Shown piece by piece: positions 26,550 to 36,245 of a DNA stretch of 64,000 bases. The stretch is from Antrihabitans stalactiti (GTDB taxonomy: Bacteria > Actinomycetota > Actinomycetes > Mycobacteriales > Mycobacteriaceae), in contig NZ_VCQU01000005.1 in assembly GCF_012932915.1 (NCBI RefSeq), positions 186,001-250,000 of the forward strand, read 5' to 3'. The notes beneath the pieces were generated by a model. The model was not told the DNA's origin. It did no database searches and was given only the letters and a program-made list of their open reading frames with translations. Each line of letters begins with the position of its first letter. Positions within the stretch are counted from its first letter, which is position 1. The position numbers and the translations under genes were made by a program.

Positions 26550-27792
26550 TTCCCCGACGTGCCAGTTCCGCAACGGCGAGGTCGCGTAATGCGCTGCTGG
26601 ACAGCACATGTTCGGGATCGAGGCTGACGAGCGACAGCATCTGTGTCTCGCCGACGCGGCACAAGTAGCCGGATAGCTTGGTGCGCAAACGATTCAGGTG
26701 GTCGTGCGTCAATCCGGGGTGCAGCGCACGAGTGGCAATCCCCGCGGTCCGGTGCGCGCCGACCTGAGCCAGGCGGTCCGGCAGCGTGCCGATGTTGGAG
26801 CACAACACGTCTCGCTCGCCTGCGCCCTCGGCCAGCTTGTGTGCGAGCCGACGGGGGAGTACCTGCAGGAGCTCTTCGGGAAACCCCGCCGGACTCGTCA
26901 TCGGGTTCGCGTAGGCGGTCCGGCAGTTGGCGCGAATGTCGGCGAGCGAATCGGTCGGTGTGACAGTCACTTCGGTCATCGCCATCGCGTTGCCGACGTC
27001 CTCGCTCGTTCGGGTGTCGATCGGCAGGCTGACCTGGATGGGCGCGCGCGTCCCGCGGCTGGACCAGAGAATCTCTGCGACAACGGCGACGAACAGGCTG
27101 TTGACACTCCCGCCTTGGGCTTGCGCGGTCCGCTCCCACTCGAGTGCCGGGATGCTGAGGATGGCGGATGCGGTCCGCAACTGTGCGCGAATTTCACCCC
27201 TTGGAGGGTGAGACGCGCGCACGGGGGTGAGGGCGGCGCGCCGATCCGGGTGGGCGACCAGACCGCCGATGGCACGAGCCGTACCGCCCAACACAATTCC
27301 CCACTGACGACGGGCATCGGCCCAATCGGAGGTCCGGGTGATTGCGGCAGTGGGCTTGCCCGACATCGCATGATCAACGGCCAGGACCAGTCCGCGCGCA
27401 TCGCTCAGCACGTGCGAGGCGACGAGGGAAATCAGTGTTCCGCCGTCGTCCAGCCGGACCGCAGACAACCGCCAACCCGGTCCGCTGGACGGATCGAGGT
27501 TCGGCGCCTGAACGTCGGCCCAATCCATAAGATGCTCGGTCGCAATGGCATCCGTGACGTAGGCCAAAGGAAACGCGGTCGGGTCCGGCTGCCAGCGTGG
27601 CCGGGCGCCGGGGACTCGAGTGCGCACGACTCGCCTTCCGAGCGGTCCGTGAGTGAGCGCCTGGTGGATCACGCCGAGCACCGCGGGATCGACGGCTTCA
27701 GCCGTTCGCCACAAGCCTTGCATCGCGATCGGCGTGCCGAGGCCGCGATGAGAGCGCAAGAACATCTCGTCGACGACGGACAGGCGATCCAC
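26530..27792 (-). CDS. Condensation-fold acyltransferase (WS/DGAT- or Pap-like)
   Basis: 420 aa from a GTG at 27792 giving MDRLSVVDEMFLRSHRG, which resembles the start of WS/DGAT proteins. The histidine motif reads LVASHVLSDARGLVLA: the His and Asp of HHxxxDG are kept but the first His is Ser and the Gly is Ala. Later come VNSLFVAVVAEILW, QVSLPIDTRTSEDVGNAMAM and VLCSNIGTLPDRL, matching the N- and C-lobes of CoA-dependent acyltransferases. Likely transfers an acyl group; substrates unknown. The open frame runs on to 28140, but that part overlaps the divergent DJ-1 gene and is not protein-like. Confidence 0.75.
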   Translation of the reverse strand: MDRLSVVDEMFLRSHRGLGTPIAMQGLWRTAEAVDPAVLGVIHQALTHGPLGRRVVRTRVPGARPRWQPDPTAFPLAYVTDAIATEHLMDWADVQAPNLDPSSGPGWRLSAVRLDDGGTLISLVASHVLSDARGLVLAVDHAMSGKPTAAITRTSDWADARRQWGIVLGGTARAIGGLVAHPDRRAALTPVRASHPPRGEIRAQLRTASAILSIPALEWERTAQAQGGSVNSLFVAVVAEILWSSRGTRAPIQVSLPIDTRTSEDVGNAMAMTEVTVTPTDSLADIRANCRTAYANPMTSPAGFPEELLQVLPRRLAHKLAEGAGERDVLCSNIGTLPDRLAQVGAHRTAGIATRALHPGLTHDHLNRLRTKLSGYLCRVGETQMLSLVSLDPEHVLSSSALRDLAVAELARRGISCQTW

Positions 27793-27891
27793 ACCCGCGA
27801 GAATAGGCTGCGAGACGATCGGCAGACGAGTATCTGACGATCCCTGCCAACGCGCGCCAGCGGCACTGCATTCGACGCTAGCTTTGGCGCT

Positions 27892-28620
27892 ATGCAGATC
27901 GCCATCGTCTTGTATCCCGGTATGACCGCGCTCGACGCAATCGGTCCCTACGAAGTGCTGCGCATGCTTCCCGACGCCGAGGTTCGCTTCGTCTGGCACG
28001 AGATCGGTCCGATCGTCGTCGACAGCGGCGTGCTGGTGCTCGGTGTCACCCACACGCTCGACGAAACGCCCTCGCCCGACATCGTGCTGGTTCCAGGCGG
28101 CGCGGCGATGGCATCTGTCGCGTCGGACCAGCGATTGCACGAGTGGCTGCGCAAGATCGACCGAACAACCACCTGGACCACATCGGTGTGCTCAGGCTCG
28201 ACGGTGCTCGCAGCGGCGGGACTGCTCGACGGAAGGCCGGCGACCACGCACTGGAGCGCACAGTCCGCGCTCGGGGCACTCGGTGCGAAGCCGCAACGCG
28301 ATCAACGGATCGTCCACGACGGCAAGTACGTCACCGCGGCAGGCGTCTCGGCTGGAATCGACCTTGGACTGTGGCTCGCCGGGGAGGTCGCGGGTCGTGA
28401 GCGCGCCGAGATGATTCAGCTCGGTATCGAGTACGACCCGCAGCCACCGTTCGACGCAGGCCATCCGAGCAAGGTCTCAGCGGCGCTGAAGCGCAAGACG
28501 CTCGTCGATATGCGTCACCTCGCCGACACCGGACTGCTCGCTCGCGAGACGATCACTGTGCCGAAGGTGTTGTGGCAGCAGACGATCAGGCGCGTCCGCG
28601 CTCGCGCCGGTACCAAGTGA
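27892..28620 (+). CDS. DJ-1/PfpI-family protein
   Basis: 242 aa with the class I glutamine amidotransferase-like fold: [20 protein letters not shown] includes the conserved Glu, [11 protein letters not shown] the glycine turn, and [17 protein letters not shown] the nucleophile Cys; [11 protein letters not shown] follows. Similar in layout to isonitrile hydratases and regulator-type DJ-1 proteins, without an AraC domain. A C-terminal extension of about 50 residues is basic. Its end overlaps pgi (convergent) by 35 bases. Confidence 0.85.
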   Translation: MQIAIVLYPGMTALDAIGPYEVLRMLPDAEVRFVWHEIGPIVVDSGVLVLGVTHTLDETPSPDIVLVPGGAAMASVASDQRLHEWLRKIDRTTTWTTSVCSGSTVLAAAGLLDGRPATTHWSAQSALGALGAKPQRDQRIVHDGKYVTAAGVSAGIDLGLWLAGEVAGRERAEMIQLGIEYDPQPPFDAGHPSKVSAALKRKTLVDMRHLADTGLLARETITVPKVLWQQTIRRVRARAGTK

Positions 28621-30232
28621 CCAAGGCGTCGGTGGACGAGTCGCCCTGCGAGTCGGGCGCCTCCGCGTCCGTCAACGCAGGCTCGAGCTGCAGCGCCTGC
28701 TTCTTGCCCAGCTCGACACCCCACTGATCGAACGGGTTGATGCCCCACAGTGTGCCTTCGACGAACACCTGGTGCTCGTAGAGGGCGATCAGCTGACCGA
28801 CGACGGACGGCGTGAGCTTCGGCGCCAGGATCGTCGTCGTCGGGCGGTTGCCCGGCATCACCTTGTGCGGAACGATGTCGGCGGCTGTGCCCTCCGCTGC
28901 GATCTCGTCCGCAGTCTTGCCGAACGCGAGCACCTTCGTCTGCGCGAACAGGTTGCTCATCAGAATGTCGTGCATGCTGCCCGTGCCGTCGATCGTCGGC
29001 AGGTCGTCGGTGGGCTCGGCGAAGCCGATGAAGTCGGCAGGAATCAGGCGCGTGCCCTGATGGACGAGTTGGTAGAACGCATGCTGACCGTTGGTGCCCG
29101 GCTCGCCCCAGAAGATCTCACCGGTGCTCGTCGAGACAGCCGAACCGTCGGCCCGCACGGACTTGCCGTTCGACTCCATCGTCAACTGCTGCAGGTACGC
29201 GGCGAAGCGCGCCAAATCGTTCGAATACGGCAATACCGCTCGGGTTTCGGCTCCGAAGAAGTTCGAGTACAAGGCGCCGAGCATGCCGAGGATAACGGGG
29301 GCGTTGGACTCGAGCGGCGCGGTCAGGAAGTGCTCGTCGACCGCTCGCATGCCTGCGAGGAACTCCGCGAACCGCTCCCTGCCGACCACGGCCATCACCG
29401 AAAGTCCGATGGCGGAACCGACCGAGTAGCGGCCGCCGACCCAGTCCCAGAACCCGAACATGTTGGCCGTATCGATGCCGAATTCGGCGACACGTTCGGC
29501 GTTCGTGGAGACCGCGACGAAGTGCTTGGCGACTGCGTCATCGCCCAATGCGGCGGTCAGCCAACGGCGCGCCGCGGTCGCGTTCGTCAGCGTCTCCAGC
29601 GTGGTGAACGTCTTGGACGCGATGATGAAAAGCGTTGTGGCGGGATCGAGTCCGTCGAGCTTCGCGACGAGGTCCGCGGGGTCGACGTTCGAGACGAAGC
29701 GAGCCGATATTCCCGCATCTGCGTAGTGGCGCAGTGCTTGATAGACCATCACCGGTCCGAGGTCGGAGCCACCGATACCGATATTCACGACCGTGGAGAT
29801 CCGCTGGCCCGTCGCGCCCAACCATTCGCCCGAGCGCACCTTGTCCGTGAAGACGCCCATTCGGTCGAGCACATCGTGGACGTCGACCGTCACGTTCTGC
29901 TCGTCGACGATGAGCCCGAGATCGCGAGGGTTGCGCAGTGCCGTGTGCAGAACCGCGCGATCCTCGGAGGTGTTGATGTGCTCGCCGGTGAACATCGCGT
30001 CTCGGCGGGCCTCGACTCCTGACGCCCGTGCGAGTTCGGTTAGCAAGCTTAGGGTTTCGCGCGTCGCGCGATGTTTGCTGTAGTCGATGTAGAGATCGCC
30101 GACCGTCACGGTCAGTTCGCTTCCGCGCTTGGGGTCCTCATCGAAGATCTCGCGCAGATTCCGAGTCGACAAGGACTCGAAATGGTTTTGCAGCTGCTGC
30201 CAAGCGTCGGTCCCGGTGATATCGGTGCTCAT
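28586..30232 (-). CDS. pgi: Glucose-6-phosphate isomerase
   Basis: 548 aa from the ATG at 30232. Family signatures are intact: [61 protein letters not shown], then [14 protein letters not shown] with the catalytic His and [14 protein letters not shown] with the catalytic Lys. Interconverts glucose-6-P and fructose-6-P in the cytoplasm. The frame is open upstream to 30955 but that stretch is antisense to the aldehyde dehydrogenase gene. Position matches Rv0946c of M. tuberculosis. Confidence 0.96.
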   Translation of the reverse strand: MSTDITGTDAWQQLQNHFESLSTRNLREIFDEDPKRGSELTVTVGDLYIDYSKHRATRETLSLLTELARASGVEARRDAMFTGEHINTSEDRAVLHTALRNPRDLGLIVDEQNVTVDVHDVLDRMGVFTDKVRSGEWLGATGQRISTVVNIGIGGSDLGPVMVYQALRHYADAGISARFVSNVDPADLVAKLDGLDPATTLFIIASKTFTTLETLTNATAARRWLTAALGDDAVAKHFVAVSTNAERVAEFGIDTANMFGFWDWVGGRYSVGSAIGLSVMAVVGRERFAEFLAGMRAVDEHFLTAPLESNAPVILGMLGALYSNFFGAETRAVLPYSNDLARFAAYLQQLTMESNGKSVRADGSAVSTSTGEIFWGEPGTNGQHAFYQLVHQGTRLIPADFIGFAEPTDDLPTIDGTGSMHDILMSNLFAQTKVLAFGKTADEIAAEGTAADIVPHKVMPGNRPTTTILAPKLTPSVVGQLIALYEHQVFVEGTLWGINPFDQWGVELGKKQALQLEPALTDAEAPDSQGDSSTDALVTWYRRERGRA

Positions 30233-30313
30233 GACACGCGAGCCTAATGAAATCGACGTGGAGTTCGTTGCAAGAACTGCAAATCCCGGCGCAATAGCGG
30301 GCATGCTTGTCCC

Positions 30314-31768
30314 ATGGACGAACGCGAACTCCTGGATTCTGTTCCGACGAAACTCTGGATCGGCGGCGAGCCTGTCGACGCCGAAGGAGGGGCAACTTTT
30401 CCGGTAATCAATCCGGCGACCGGCGAACCGATCGCGCATGTCGCCGATGCGACTCCTGCAGACGGGATACGGGCGCTCGATGGCGCCGTTGCCGCCTCGG
30501 CAGAGTGGGCGGCTACGCCTGCGCGAAAACGGGGCGAAATCCTGCGAGCCGTCTTCGAGGCGATCACGGCCCGCGCCGACGACATGGCATTGCTGATGAC
30601 GCTCGAGATGGGAAAGGCGCTCGCCGAAAGCAAAGGCGAGGTCGTCTACGGCGCCGAGTTCTTCCGGTGGTTCAGCGAGGAAGCGGTCCGCGTTCACGGC
30701 CGCTACCAACACGCTCCAGCGGGCAACGGCCGAATCCTGGTCACCAAGCAACCCGTCGGGCCGTGTTTGGCGATCACGCCGTGGAACTTCCCGCTCGCCA
30801 TGGGAACTCGGAAGATCGGTCCTGCGCTGGCGGCCGGCTGCACGATGATCGTCAAGCCCGCGGCCGAGACACCGCTGACGATGCTGCTGCTCGCGCAGCT
30901 GTGTGCTGAGGCGGGGCTGCCGAAAGGCGTCCTGTCGGTCATCACGACCAGCCATTCGGGCGATGTCACCGACCCGCTTCTGGCAGACCCGCGGCTGCGC
31001 AAGCTCACCTTCACCGGGTCCACGGGTGTGGGCAAGATGCTGATCGCGAAAGCCGCGCCTGGTCTGCTCCGGACCTCGATGGAACTCGGCGGAAATGCGC
31101 CGTTCGTGGTCTTCGACGATGCAAATCTCGATGCTGCCGTCGAAGGCGCGATGTTGGCGAAGCTACGCAACGGCGGCGAAGCGTGTACGGCCGCGAACCG
31201 TTTCCACGTGCAGAACTCGGTGCGCGAAGAATTCACCACCAAGCTGACCGAGCGTATGACGACGATGACGATGGGTCCGGGCTCCGATCCCGCAACGAAG
31301 CTCGGTCCACTGATCAATCAGAAGCAGCTCGAAACGGTCTCGGACCTGGTGGACGACGCAGTTGAGGTTGGCGCGCAGGTCAGAATCGGAGCGAAGGCGC
31401 CTGGTGGGCCCGGGTATTTCTACCCGGCGACCGTTCTTTCGGACGTGCCGCCGAATGCGCGGATTTTGAAAGAAGAAGTGTTCGGCCCCGTTGCTGCGAT
31501 CACAGGATTCGAAACCGAAGCTGAAGGTATTGCGGCGGCTAACGACACCGAATTTGGACTCGTGGCCTACGTCTATACCGAAAACCTCGACCGCGCTCTA
31601 CGCGTGGCCGAGGCTCTCGAAACAGGAATGGTGGGTGTCAATCGCGGAGTGATATCGGACGCCGCGGCGCCTTTCGGCGGGATCAAGGCTTCGGGATTCG
31701 GACGCGAGGGAGGGTACGAGGGAATCGACGAGTACCTGGATACGAAATACGTAGCCTTGACGCTCTAG
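30314..31768 (+). CDS. gabD: NAD(P)-dependent succinate-semialdehyde dehydrogenase-type ALDH
   Basis: 484 aa. ALDH superfamily: [45 protein letters not shown], general base Glu in [15 protein letters not shown], nucleophile Cys in [13 protein letters not shown], and the end motif [15 protein letters not shown]. This subfamily oxidises succinate semialdehyde to succinate, but close relatives take other short aldehydes. Divergent from pgi with 81 bases between starts. Confidence 0.88.
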   Translation: MDERELLDSVPTKLWIGGEPVDAEGGATFPVINPATGEPIAHVADATPADGIRALDGAVAASAEWAATPARKRGEILRAVFEAITARADDMALLMTLEMGKALAESKGEVVYGAEFFRWFSEEAVRVHGRYQHAPAGNGRILVTKQPVGPCLAITPWNFPLAMGTRKIGPALAAGCTMIVKPAAETPLTMLLLAQLCAEAGLPKGVLSVITTSHSGDVTDPLLADPRLRKLTFTGSTGVGKMLIAKAAPGLLRTSMELGGNAPFVVFDDANLDAAVEGAMLAKLRNGGEACTAANRFHVQNSVREEFTTKLTERMTTMTMGPGSDPATKLGPLINQKQLETVSDLVDDAVEVGAQVRIGAKAPGGPGYFYPATVLSDVPPNARILKEEVFGPVAAITGFETEAEGIAAANDTEFGLVAYVYTENLDRALRVAEALETGMVGVNRGVISDAAAPFGGIKASGFGREGGYEGIDEYLDTKYVALTL

Positions 31769-31805
31769 GTCGCCGTGCGACCTGCGGGCGTCACGGGAGA
31801 GAAAA

Positions 31806-32105
31806 TCAGTGACCGAGGCGCCCGCGGCCGAGGCGGAGGAGCAGCATCGCCAGCGTGTGGCCTTCCTGGCCTAGTTCGCTGAACCGCTCGAGGACCTTCA
31901 TTTCGCGGCTGTGCACCAAGCGGGTGCCGCCGGAAGCCATGCGCGTTCGACCGATGATGCGAGAAACCTCTGTCCGCCGTTTGATGGCAGCCAAGATCGT
32001 CGCGTCGAGTTCGTCGATCTCCTTACGGAGCTTCTCGATCTCTGCTTCGCTCTGTGGCATCGACGAACCGGAGCCTGTGGTCTTGGTTGGGCTGCTCATC
32101 TTCAT
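31806..32105 (-). CDS. Chorismate mutase (AroQ type)
   Basis: 99 aa, all-helical AroQ fold: IEKLRKEIDELDATILAAIK, RRTEVSRIIGRTRMASGGTR and LVHSREMKVLERFSELGQEG include the basic residues that bind chorismate. The C-terminal LLLRLGRGRLGH is like that of Rv0948c, whose activity depends on binding the DAHP synthase. Makes prephenate for Phe/Tyr. Gene order pgi, chorismate mutase, uvrD1 matches M. tuberculosis. The start could be the first ATG (32105) or the one two codons later. Confidence 0.9.
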   Translation of the reverse strand: MKMSSPTKTTGSGSSMPQSEAEIEKLRKEIDELDATILAAIKRRTEVSRIIGRTRMASGGTRLVHSREMKVLERFSELGQEGHTLAMLLLRLGRGRLGH

Positions 32106-32494
32106 CTCCTCGTGTCAGAACGTGGATCGCACAAATTCTGCGTGTTGTTACTGATCCACGGTCCTCTCCACAAACAGACCTGAAATCTGAAGTAGACCCA
32201 GGTGCGTGGACTGGTCAGGTAAAAGCGGCGCTGACGCGATATCGGGCTTGGTATCGCGCTCCGAGTTGGACCCTGACTCCGATCATGAAGCCAAGTGTGC
32301 CACGGGTTGGTAGTTACGCAAACAAGATTCCCTGCGCTCAGAACGTCGTCGGAACTTCGATGCCTCCCCCCGTGCAATCGCAATATGCCGCGCCCCGCTT
32401 GACCTGCGTCATGTTATCAGGCCGTGATACGTCCGTTACCTTAAGTGGACTAGGCGGGTTTGTTGTCGGTCATCGCCGGTAACGTTGTTGGGCG
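32106..32494. other. Divergent intergenic region, chorismate mutase / pcrA
   Basis: 389 bases, more AT-rich than its surroundings, with no convincing gene. It should hold both divergent promoters. TTGACC at 32399-32404 could be a -35 element for the helicase gene, but I could not fix a -10 with confidence. Confidence 0.5.
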
Positions 32495-34906
32495 ATGACA
32501 ATTGTGCCGACGAACTCGCCTCCCCACGGTTCCAAGACGAGCGTACCGAAAGAACCCGATGCCGCAACGAAGCTGCTCGAGGGGCTGAACCCGCAGCAGC
32601 GAGAAGCTGTCGTCCACACGGGCTCACCGCTGCTGATAGTTGCAGGTGCCGGGTCCGGGAAGACTGCTGTGCTCACCCGCCGGATCGCCTATCTGCTTGC
32701 GGAGCGGGGGGTCACGCCCGGGCAAGTGCTGGCGATCACCTTTACGAACAAGGCTGCGGCCGAGATGCGCGAGCGGGTTATCGGGCTGGTGGGGCCGCGG
32801 GCCAGAAACATGTGGGTCTCGACCTTCCATTCGAGTTGCGTTCGGATTCTGCGTGCCCAAGCGGGCCTCTTACCTGGGCTGAACTCGAACTTCTCGATCT
32901 ACGACGCAGACGATTCCCGGCGACTGCTCACGATGATCAGCAACGATCTCGAGGTCGACACCAAGAAGTTCTCGGCCAGGTTGTTGGCGACGAGCATCTC
33001 GAACCTGAAGAACGAACTGATCGATCCGGAGCGCGCCACCGCAGACGCCGAGAAGGGCACGCCGCTCGAACGGCTGGTTGCCCAGGTCTACACGATCTAT
33101 CAGCGACGCCTGCGGGCTGCGAATGCAATGGATTTCGACGACCTCATCGGCGAGACGGTCGCGGTACTGCGAGGGTTCCCACAGGTGGCGGAGTACTACC
33201 GCCGCCGCTTCCGCCACGTGCTCGTCGACGAATACCAGGACACGAACCACGCTCAATACGCGCTGGTTCGTGAGTTGGTGGGAACCGGAGGCGATATACC
33301 CCCGGGTGAACTGTGCGTGGTCGGCGACGCGGACCAATCGATCTATGCATTTCGCGGCGCGACCATTCGCAACATCGAGGAATTCGAGCGCGACTATCCC
33401 GACGCGAGAACGATTCTGCTGGAGCAGAACTACCGATCTACCCAGCACATTCTGTCTGCGGCCAACGCGCTCATCTCTCGCAATGCAGGCAGGCGCGAGA
33501 AGAAATTGTGGACCGATTCCGGTGACGGCGCCCTGATAACGGGATATGTCGCCGACAACGAACATGACGAGGCGTCGTTCGTCGCGGCAGAGATCGATCG
33601 TCTTTCGGACGCGGGCGAAGCCAAATACAGCGACATCGCAGTGTTCTACCGAACCAACAATTCCTCGCGCGCGCTCGAAGAGAAGTTCATCCGGCGCGGG
33701 CTGCCGTACAAGGTGGTCGGCGGCGTGCGCTTCTACGAACGCAAGGAGGTCCGCGATGTCGTGGCCTACCTGCGGGTCTTGGACAACCGAGACGACACGG
33801 TCAGCATGCGTCGCATCCTGAACACTCCCCGGCGCGGCATCGGCGATCGAGCTGAGGCCTGCGTCGCCGTCTATGCAGAACGCAAGAACGTGAGCTTCGC
33901 CAAGGCGTTGGAAGCCGCTGCCGGGGGAGTAGTGCCCCTGCTGAACACCCGTGCTCAGCGCCTGATCGGCGACTTTCTCGACCTACTCTCCGGATTGCGC
34001 ACAGTCGGTGAACAAGAGGACGGTTCGTTCGATGTCGGCGAGGTGGTCGAAGCGATACTCGACCGCACCGGCTACCGCGCCGAGCTCGCCGCGAGCAACG
34101 ATCCCCAAGACGGTGCCCGCCTCGACAACCTGAACGAACTGGTCAGCGTCGCAAGGGAATTCAGCTCGGAGGCGCAGAACAACGCCGCGTTGGCCGAAGC
34201 GGAAGGTACCCAGGAGGCCAGCGGGGAGGCGGAGCCCGGGTCCTTGGCTGCATTCCTCGAACGGGTATCGCTGGTCGCCGATACGGATCAGATTCCCGAT
34301 TCCGGTGAAGGCATGGTCACGATGATGACCCTGCACACCGCGAAGGGGCTCGAGTTCCCCGTCGTGTTCGTTACTGGTTGGGAGGACGGCCAATTCCCTC
34401 ATATGCGCGCGCTCGGCGATGCGGCCGAACTGTCGGAGGAGCGTCGCCTCGCCTACGTAGGCATTACGCGGGCCCGGTTGCGCCTCTACGTCACCAGAGC
34501 CGTGGTTCGCTCAGCTTGGGGCCAGCCGGTGGAAAATCCCGAATCACGCTTCTTACAGGAGATCCCGAACGAGCTGATCGACTGGCGCAGGCTCGATCCA
34601 GGCAAGACGTTCGGAAGCGGAGCCACCGGGCGCGGAACGCCTCGTGATTGGACGACGCGGTCCGAGCGTCCGGGCTGGCGCTCTGAGCGCGGCGGTACGC
34701 CTCGGCCGTCGCCCAGTTCGATCCGCGACCGTGGGCCGGTCCCGGTGTTCGAGGTCGGTGACCGCGTGACACACGACAAGTACGGACTTGGCACGGTGAT
34801 TTCGAAAGACACTCTCGGGCAGCACCCGACTGTCACGGTCGATTTCGGCACGGCAGGCAAGGTGCGCGTGATGCCGGGCTTCGGCGCGACGATGGTCAAG
34901 CTCTAG
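32495..34906 (+). CDS. pcrA: ATP-dependent DNA helicase UvrD1/PcrA
   Basis: 803-aa SF1A helicase. Q-motif LNPQQREAVVHTGSPLLIVA, Walker A AGAGSGKTAVL, motif Ia ITFTNKAAAEMRERV, motif II VLVDEYQDTNHAQY, motif III VVGDADQSIYAFRGA, motif IV ILEQNYRST, motif V MTLHTAKGLEFPVVF, motif VI EERRLAYVGITRAR. The C-terminus (FEVGDRVTHDKYGLGTV) is the Tudor-like domain that contacts RNA polymerase or Ku. Unwinds DNA in repair and replication. Orthologous position to Rv0949. Confidence 0.97.
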   Translation: MTIVPTNSPPHGSKTSVPKEPDAATKLLEGLNPQQREAVVHTGSPLLIVAGAGSGKTAVLTRRIAYLLAERGVTPGQVLAITFTNKAAAEMRERVIGLVGPRARNMWVSTFHSSCVRILRAQAGLLPGLNSNFSIYDADDSRRLLTMISNDLEVDTKKFSARLLATSISNLKNELIDPERATADAEKGTPLERLVAQVYTIYQRRLRAANAMDFDDLIGETVAVLRGFPQVAEYYRRRFRHVLVDEYQDTNHAQYALVRELVGTGGDIPPGELCVVGDADQSIYAFRGATIRNIEEFERDYPDARTILLEQNYRSTQHILSAANALISRNAGRREKKLWTDSGDGALITGYVADNEHDEASFVAAEIDRLSDAGEAKYSDIAVFYRTNNSSRALEEKFIRRGLPYKVVGGVRFYERKEVRDVVAYLRVLDNRDDTVSMRRILNTPRRGIGDRAEACVAVYAERKNVSFAKALEAAAGGVVPLLNTRAQRLIGDFLDLLSGLRTVGEQEDGSFDVGEVVEAILDRTGYRAELAASNDPQDGARLDNLNELVSVAREFSSEAQNNAALAEAEGTQEASGEAEPGSLAAFLERVSLVADTDQIPDSGEGMVTMMTLHTAKGLEFPVVFVTGWEDGQFPHMRALGDAAELSEERRLAYVGITRARLRLYVTRAVVRSAWGQPVENPESRFLQEIPNELIDWRRLDPGKTFGSGATGRGTPRDWTTRSERPGWRSERGGTPRPSPSSIRDRGPVPVFEVGDRVTHDKYGLGTVISKDTLGQHPTVTVDFGTAGKVRVMPGFGATMVKL

Positions 34907-34923
34907 AAACTGCCACAACAACG

Positions 34924-34963
34924 CGAAAGCGCCCGCTGCCGTTTCCGGGAGCGGGCGCTTTCG
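34924..34963. terminator. Bidirectional terminator hairpin, pcrA / M23 peptidase
   Basis: Perfect 14-base arms CGAAAGCGCCCGCT (34924-34937) and AGCGGGCGCTTTCG (34950-34963), between the convergent stops at 34906 and 34975. Confidence 0.85.
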
Positions 34964-34974
34964 TAAGTGTGAAG

Positions 34975-36015
34975 TCAGTCGCGTTCGACGCCGAGGCTGA
35001 TGCCGCGCTGCGCCAACCACGGAAGCGGATCGACCTTCTGCGAGCCGTTCAGCCACACCTCGAAGTGGCAGTGCGGACCGGTGGAGAAGCCGCGGTTGCC
35101 CATCTTGGCGATTTCGTCGCCGGCCAGCACATGCTGACCCTTGACGACGGTGGCCGAATCGATGTGGCCGTAGATCGTCACGGTGCCGTCTGCGTGCTTC
35201 AGGCGGACCCACATTCCGAATCCCGACGCCGGACCGGCCTCGATCACTTCACCGTCCGCGACGGCGAGAATCGGCGTACCGATGGCGTTGGCGAGATCGA
35301 CGCCTGCGTGCAAGGTGCCCCACCGCGCACCGAAGCCGGACGTGAAGGTGCCGGTCGAGAAAGGCGAGTACAGCGGGCGGCGTGCTGCCGCTTCCTTCGC
35401 TGCACGGTCCTGAGCGAACTTCTCGCCCTTTGCCAGCAGGGCGCTGTACTGGTTCTTGTCCGCCGGGGCCGCGATCTCGAGGACCTGCGGACCGTTCGTC
35501 GTCGCCGCACTGACGTTTGCCGCGTCGGTGGTGCCGAGGAACTGCGAAGCCTGGGGTACAGCGGTAGCAGCAGCCTGAGCGCTTGCTTCGGAATTCACGT
35601 CCACGCCAGCCAACGACGGCGAATCCGCATGCGACGTGGCGGTGAGTGCGGCCTGACCGGCTGCGACGACCGCACCCGCTGCGACTGCGACTACTGCTGC
35701 GCGACCCTTGAGGGCGGTGGGCGGTGCGGGAAGGCGGTGCGCGCCGCCGCGGCGGCGACCGGAGGGCTCCGCTGCGGGCTCTTCAGCGTCGACCGGTGTG
35801 ACTGCGGAGAATCCTTCTGGATCGGTTGCCCAACCCTCGAATTCCATCCGCTCACCTGAGACGGTGAGGAAGCTGTATCCGTTCGAGTTGTAACGCTGCT
35901 CGCCGTCGATTTGATAACGAGAAGGATGCTCGGTCGTTCCGAATGTCGACGCTGTGGCGTTCGAGAGTTCGCTTGTGAATCGACCGGCTTTGAACGGAGT
36001 GCGGTGCTGGCTCAA
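34975..36015 (-). CDS. M23 family metallopeptidase (Rv0950c-like)
   Basis: 346 aa, starting with a TTG at 36015 behind AAGGAGGA. An unusual 90-residue hydrophilic N-terminus precedes one hydrophobic segment (AAVVAVAAGAVVAAGQAAL), so it is either a single-pass membrane protein or has a long leader. After an alanine-rich linker the LytM domain carries HAGVDLANAIGTPI and HCHFEVWLNG (zinc ligands H, D, H). Acts on cell-wall peptides or as a hydrolase activator. Matches the position of Rv0950c. Confidence 0.9.
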   Translation of the reverse strand: MSQHRTPFKAGRFTSELSNATASTFGTTEHPSRYQIDGEQRYNSNGYSFLTVSGERMEFEGWATDPEGFSAVTPVDAEEPAAEPSGRRRGGAHRLPAPPTALKGRAAVVAVAAGAVVAAGQAALTATSHADSPSLAGVDVNSEASAQAAATAVPQASQFLGTTDAANVSAATTNGPQVLEIAAPADKNQYSALLAKGEKFAQDRAAKEAAARRPLYSPFSTGTFTSGFGARWGTLHAGVDLANAIGTPILAVADGEVIEAGPASGFGMWVRLKHADGTVTIYGHIDSATVVKGQHVLAGDEIAKMGNRGFSTGPHCHFEVWLNGSQKVDPLPWLAQRGISLGVERD

Positions 36016-36036
36016 GGCTTACCCGTCCTCCTTGGT

Positions 36037-36052
36037 GTGACCTGGTTGTGAC
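36037..36052. promoter_or_regulatory. GTGAC-N6-GTGAC direct repeat upstream of M23 gene
   Basis: GTGAC at 36037-36041 and 36048-36052, one helical turn apart, 22 bases upstream of the M23 start codon. The pattern resembles recalled MtrA-type direct repeats (GTnAC-n6-GTnAC) that control cell-wall hydrolases in actinobacteria. Confidence 0.4.
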
Positions 36053-36245
36053 TTAGACCTCGGCGACGGTAACGAAACGATTGCAACGAGCGCAAGCCAA
36101 CCGGCGGTTCAATCCAGATATGTGAGATTGATCACAAAATAACCTCGGAATATGTCCAGAACGTCCAATGCCACGATGCCTGCTCGAGACATTTCGGGCG
36201 TGTCTAGAAAGCGGTGTGTCGGCCGCGGGACGTAGCGTCACCGGT

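Noticed and set aside
27793-28140. Upstream extension of the acyltransferase frame
   Set aside because: Overlaps the divergent DJ-1 gene start; the GTG at 27792 gives a family-like N-terminus.
28772-30022. 416-codon plus-strand frame
   Set aside because: Antisense to pgi.
30233-30955. Upstream extension of the pgi frame
   Set aside because: Overlaps the aldehyde dehydrogenase antisense; family start is [11 protein letters not shown] at 30232.
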